From NCBI RefSeq assembly GCF_024741135.1, contig NZ_JANSUY010000002.1:124001-188000 (forward strand): a stretch of DNA of 64,000 nt. The letters are read 5' to 3'. The notes beneath the pieces are model-generated. The model searched no databases and was not told where the DNA came from. It was given only the letters and a program-made list of their open reading frames with translations. How positions within the stretch are numbered: the first letter of the stretch is position 1; every line of letters starts with the position of its first letter. This document shows, one piece after another, positions 61,215 through 64,000 of the stretch. This DNA comes from Aquiflexum gelatinilyticum (lineage in GTDB: Bacteria; Bacteroidota; Bacteroidia; Cytophagales; Cyclobacteriaceae). A program made the position numbers and the translations under genes.

Positions 61215-61640
61215 TTAGTCTACAATTCCGCTTATTTGTTGAAAAACAAATTCAGTTGTCAGGCTGTCTTGTTTGATTTCAAACTTTAAATCTTCAAGTT
61301 CAGCACCACTATAACCTCTTCCTTTATTTTTTATAATTCCTTCAATTCCTTTATCCATGCCCTTTAAAGTAATGATGATTTTGGCGCAAAGACCGTCACC
61401 TTGGATGTGGGCATGAATGTATTGAGAATTATTTTTTTCTTGATAAGAATCCATCCAATATGTCAGTTTAGACTTGTCGACTTTTGCCAATTGATTAACT
61501 ATTTCATCTTTATATTCCTTAGCGTCAGGTGAATAATTCTCGAAAATGGTGTTTGTATTTTTACATTCAGTTTTATCACAAGAAGCAACTACAGTTAAAA
61601 ACCCAAAAGCGATAAGGGTTTGGAAAACAATTTTTGTCAT
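61215..61640 (-). CDS. Small lipoprotein of unknown function
   Basis: A 141-aa lipoprotein (MTKIVFQTLIAFGFLTVVAS then Cys21). The mature part has a second Cys (TECKNT) and a third (GDGLCAKIIITLKGMDKGIE), and ends in a strand-rich region (LEDLKFEIKQDSLTTEFVFQ). Family not recognised. AT-rich. A 67-bp duplicated element lies about 100 bp ahead of its start. Confidence 0.65.
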   Translation of the reverse strand: MTKIVFQTLIAFGFLTVVASCDKTECKNTNTIFENYSPDAKEYKDEIVNQLAKVDKSKLTYWMDSYQEKNNSQYIHAHIQGDGLCAKIIITLKGMDKGIEGIIKNKGRGYSGAELEDLKFEIKQDSLTTEFVFQQISGIVD

Positions 61641-61741
61641 AATAAAAATTTTTAAAATAATGACTGATGGTACATCAAGATTTCTTGTTCACAAATATCC
61701 AAATCATTCTATACTTAACAATACTTCTCTCTTTCTCCAAC

Positions 61742-61808
61742 CTTTAAACTTAGTTTTTTTTAGTTAATTATCCAATCCTCCTTTCAGACTAATTGTTGAT
61801 TTGGAAAT
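61742..61808. repeat. 67-bp interspersed element, copy B
   Basis: Ungapped match to copy A at 57122-57188 (for example CTTTAAAC, TTTTAGTTAA, TATCCAATCC, GATTTG). Both copies lie in the same orientation, upstream of a minus-strand lipoprotein gene. Confidence 0.65.
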
Positions 61809-61850
61809 TACTGTCCCAATCCTGCAGGAATTCTATAAATCCGAACAATT

Positions 61851-61884
61851 CAAAAAAATAACCCCCCCGATGGCTCAGGAGGGT
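61851..61884 (-). terminator. Terminator of the AAA/VWA operon
   Basis: On the minus strand ACCCTCC pairs with GGGGGGT (one wobble) around a 10-nt loop and is followed by ATTTTTTT. It lies 34 nt after the AAA gene stop. Confidence 0.75.
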
Positions 61885-61917
61885 CTTTTCATTGATTAGC
61901 TGTGTGTATTGGAATAA

Positions 61918-63438
61918 TTAATTGTCTTCATCAAAATCCTCGTCCCCGGGTGTCCCCATGTCAAACATCGAGCTGAACAGGTCCTTGAACTGCATCCCGG
62001 TGTCGAGCATTTTTTTGCTGAGTTGGCTGTATTCTGCCAATCCATGAAGTGCAAATTCCATGAAGAATTCCTTTTCTCTTTCGGGTAATGCTTTAACCTG
62101 TTTAGTCACGATGCTTTCGAGACCCGGAACCTGATGCAGGAGTGTCTTGTATTCTTTGTCGCTTTGCGAAGCCAATAAATCAAGGGTATTTCCTTCTCCA
62201 AACCATGATAGCGGCAGGGTGTATAAGTTGTTTGCCTTTTCTTTTTTCTTCAGTTCAGGAGATGGGAAGAAGTCTGTAAAGAGTGTGCGGATGGCTTTGC
62301 CGATCAGGGTATATGCTACCAGACCAGCGCCCTCTTGTTCTCCTTCATAGACGAGTTCCACCTTTCCTGTGATGGCCGGAATGACGCCAATCAGGTCCGA
62401 AATTCGGACAACCGTATTTTCCTCATTATTCATATAAATCCTTCTTTCGGCAGCGGAAATGAGGTTTTCATAAGCCGAGATAGTCAGTCGGGCTGATACA
62501 CCGCTTTTCTCATCCACATATTCACTCTTTCTCGCCTCCACGGCAATCTGCTCGATGAGGTCTTTCATCAGCACCGGCACATGGATTTTGTCCAAGGGCT
62601 TTCCGTCCAGTTTTGCTTCCTGGGCTGTGATTCTTTTGCCGATTTCAATGCTCTTGGGATAATGCGTGATGATCTGACTTTCGATCCTATCCTTCAGCGG
62701 CGTGACGATAGAACCTCGGTTGGTGTAGTCCTCCGGATTGGCGGTAAATACAAACTGAATATCCAGCGGCAATCTCAATTTGAAACCACGGATTTGGATA
62801 TCGCCTTCTTGGAGGATGTTGAAAAGCGCCACCTGTATCCTTGCCTGAAGATCCGGAAGTTCGTTGATGACGAAGATAGAACGGTGGGAGCGGGGTACTA
62901 ATCCGTAATGGATGACGCGCTCGTCGTTGTAAGAAAGCTTCATCGTTGCGGCTTTGATAGGATCGACATCCCCGATAAGGTCAGCTACCGATACGTCAGG
63001 CGTTGCAAGCTTTTCGGTGTATCGGTCATCCCTATGCCACCATGTGATGGGTGTATGGTCGCCTTTGTGCTGTATGAGTTCTTTTGAAAAAGTCGTCAGC
63101 GGAGCAAAGGGATCATCATTGAGTTCGGAGCCTTCCACCACAGGAATGTACTCGTCCAACAAGTGCGTCATCTGTCTCGCAATCCTGGTTTTGGCTTGAC
63201 CGCGGAGACCGAGGAGGTTGATATTGTGACGGGAAAGGATGGCCCGCTCGATGTCAGGAATGACTGTATCTTCATATCCCCAAATGCCTTCGAATACGTT
63301 CTCCTTGTTTTTGATCTTGTGGATCAGGTTTTGGCGGAGTTCTTCTTTGATGGATTTGGATTGGTATCCGGCGGCTTTGAGTTCGCCTAGGGTTTTTATC
63401 TTCAAAAGGTCTTTTCCTGCTAGTTTGCTGTAATCCAT
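61918..63438 (-). CDS. AAA+ ATPase of the MoxR / magnesium-chelatase-like group
   Basis: A 506-aa AAA+ protein. The nucleotide loop is LLGLRGQAKTRIARQM (G-x-x-G-x-A-K-T, about residues 75-90). The Walker B position reads IFVINELPDLQARIQVALFN, with Asn-Glu instead of Asp-Glu. FTANPEDYTNRGSIVTPLKD is sensor 1 plus the arginine-finger region. Proteins of this kind work with VWA-domain partners as metal-insertion or remodelling pairs (MoxR-VWA, BchI-BchD). The C-terminus ends in an acidic tail (DEDFDEDN). The VWA gene lies directly upstream, with three bases between, so they are one operon. Confidence 0.88.
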   Translation of the reverse strand: MDYSKLAGKDLLKIKTLGELKAAGYQSKSIKEELRQNLIHKIKNKENVFEGIWGYEDTVIPDIERAILSRHNINLLGLRGQAKTRIARQMTHLLDEYIPVVEGSELNDDPFAPLTTFSKELIQHKGDHTPITWWHRDDRYTEKLATPDVSVADLIGDVDPIKAATMKLSYNDERVIHYGLVPRSHRSIFVINELPDLQARIQVALFNILQEGDIQIRGFKLRLPLDIQFVFTANPEDYTNRGSIVTPLKDRIESQIITHYPKSIEIGKRITAQEAKLDGKPLDKIHVPVLMKDLIEQIAVEARKSEYVDEKSGVSARLTISAYENLISAAERRIYMNNEENTVVRISDLIGVIPAITGKVELVYEGEQEGAGLVAYTLIGKAIRTLFTDFFPSPELKKKEKANNLYTLPLSWFGEGNTLDLLASQSDKEYKTLLHQVPGLESIVTKQVKALPEREKEFFMEFALHGLAEYSQLSKKMLDTGMQFKDLFSSMFDMGTPGDEDFDEDN

Positions 63439-63441
63439 GTG

Positions 63442-64000
63442 TTAAAATTTTTTGGTTCGGTTTCTTTTATAATCTTCAAAAATCAGGTCTCCAAGACCTT
63501 TGAGGCTACTGTAATAGGCATTTCCGTTGTTGACTTTGGTAAATTCCTTGACAAATTCCTTCAGGTAAGGATCCGAAGCAATCATAAATGTGGTGACAGG
63601 AATCTTCAGTTTGCGGCATTGTGCGGCAAGCTTGAGCGTTTCATTGAGGATCTTGCTGTCGATGCCAAAGGCATTTTTATAGTATTTGATCCCGACTTTG
63701 AGACAGGTGGGTTTACCGTCGGTAATCATGAAAATCTGCTTGTTCGGATTTTTCCTCTTTCTCAATAAATCCATCGCCAACTCCAGTCCTGCGACGGTAT
63801 TGGTGTGGTAGGGCCCGACCTGAAGGTAAGGCAAATCCTTGATTTCAATCTGCCAGGCATCATTTCCAAATACTATGATATCTAGGGTATCTTTTGGATA
63901 TCGGGTTTTAATGAGTTCGGCAAGTGCCATGGCGACTTTTTTAGCCGGCGTGATTCTGTCCTCACCATACAAAATCATCGAATGCGAGATGTCAATCATC
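63442..64000 (-). CDS. VWA-domain protein, 5' part outside window
   Basis: At least 185 aa of a von Willebrand factor A domain protein. The MIDAS motif D-I-S-H-S-M (MIDISHSMILYGEDRITPAK) is intact, with the conserved Thr in HTNTVAGLELAMDLL and Asp in IFMITDGKPTCLK. The frame is open to the right edge, and the first Met seen is inside the MIDAS strand, so the start lies beyond the window. It precedes the AAA+ gene by three bases. This pairing suggests a chelatase-like or MoxR/VWA assembly system. The metal or target is unknown. Confidence 0.85.
   Translation of the reverse strand, partial: MIDISHSMILYGEDRITPAKKVAMALAELIKTRYPKDTLDIIVFGNDAWQIEIKDLPYLQVGPYHTNTVAGLELAMDLLRKRKNPNKQIFMITDGKPTCLKVGIKYYKNAFGIDSKILNETLKLAAQCRKLKIPVTTFMIASDPYLKEFVKEFTKVNNGNAYYSSLKGLGDLIFEDYKRNRTKKF

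Noticed and set aside
1-64000. tRNA, rRNA or known riboswitch
   Set aside because: I scanned intergenic regions for such sequences and saw none that I could support; a covariance search would be needed to exclude small RNAs.

Overview
The window looks like chromosomal DNA of a Bacteroidota bacterium, most likely order Cytophagales and close to Cyclobacteriaceae (Algoriphagus/Belliella-like). The reasons are a PorW/SprE-type lipoprotein of the type IX secretion system, an F-type ATPase operon atpB-E-F-H-A-G with no atpD/atpC, an outer-membrane beta-barrel receptor with an N-terminal carboxypeptidase-like domain, many short lipoproteins, almost no Shine-Dalgarno sequences, and TAnnTTTG-type -7 boxes. 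The genus is inference. No rRNA, tRNA, CRISPR array, transposase or phage gene was recognised.

Layout. 1-9.5 kb: amidase (cut by the left edge), sarcosine-oxidase-like flavoenzyme, GTP-dependent PEP carboxykinase, a CE15-like esterase, a secreted esterase and a CrtO-like membrane protein. 9.9-15.9 kb: an accessory redox/metal cluster with a Cys-rich four-helix copper-binding protein, aldehyde dehydrogenase, several short-chain dehydrogenases, a frameshifted medium-chain reductase, a truncated SDR fragment and a Met-rich lipoprotein. 15.9-16.4 kb: a 22-unit degenerate tandem array with an exact 21-bp period, followed by a GIY-YIG/DUF4357 nuclease gene and convergent uvrC. 19.7-25.6 kb: envelope genes (penicillin-binding protein 1A, PorW, M23 peptidase). 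25.6-31.8 kb: bactofilin running into the ATP synthase operon. 31.8-38.3 kb: housekeeping genes (deoC, tadA, sod) and a divergent pair of two different phosphate-transporter families. 38.5-55.3 kb: outer-membrane receptor, serine hydrolases, a Wzi-like protein, a BioF-like enzyme, a HisA paralogue lacking its usual first catalytic Asp, and a GMC oxidoreductase with a gluconate-dehydrogenase subunit-3 partner. 55.3-61.9 kb: a mosaic of small lipoproteins, an ECF sigma factor with an overlapping membrane gene, a putative metallopeptidase, duplicated terminators and a duplicated 67-bp intergenic element. 61.9-64 kb: an AAA+ ATPase and a VWA protein (cut by the right edge).

How the genes fit together. 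The ATPase block supplies the membrane sector and most of F1, with beta and epsilon presumably encoded elsewhere. PBP1A, PorW, M23 peptidase and bactofilin form a cell-envelope neighbourhood. The two phosphate-transporter families face each other across one 328-bp regulatory region. The VWA and AAA genes are spaced as a MoxR/VWA or chelatase-like pair.

The least explained object is the 21-bp array at 15917-16378. Its units have diverged strongly, but the phase is never broken, its core is near-palindromic, and a nuclease gene follows. Several other intergenic structures (a triple palindrome at 19506-19573, GC-rich inverted repeats near 6.1 and 56.2 kb, triplicated terminators) look like families of interspersed elements. 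All functional calls come from reading motifs by eye; no database search was run.
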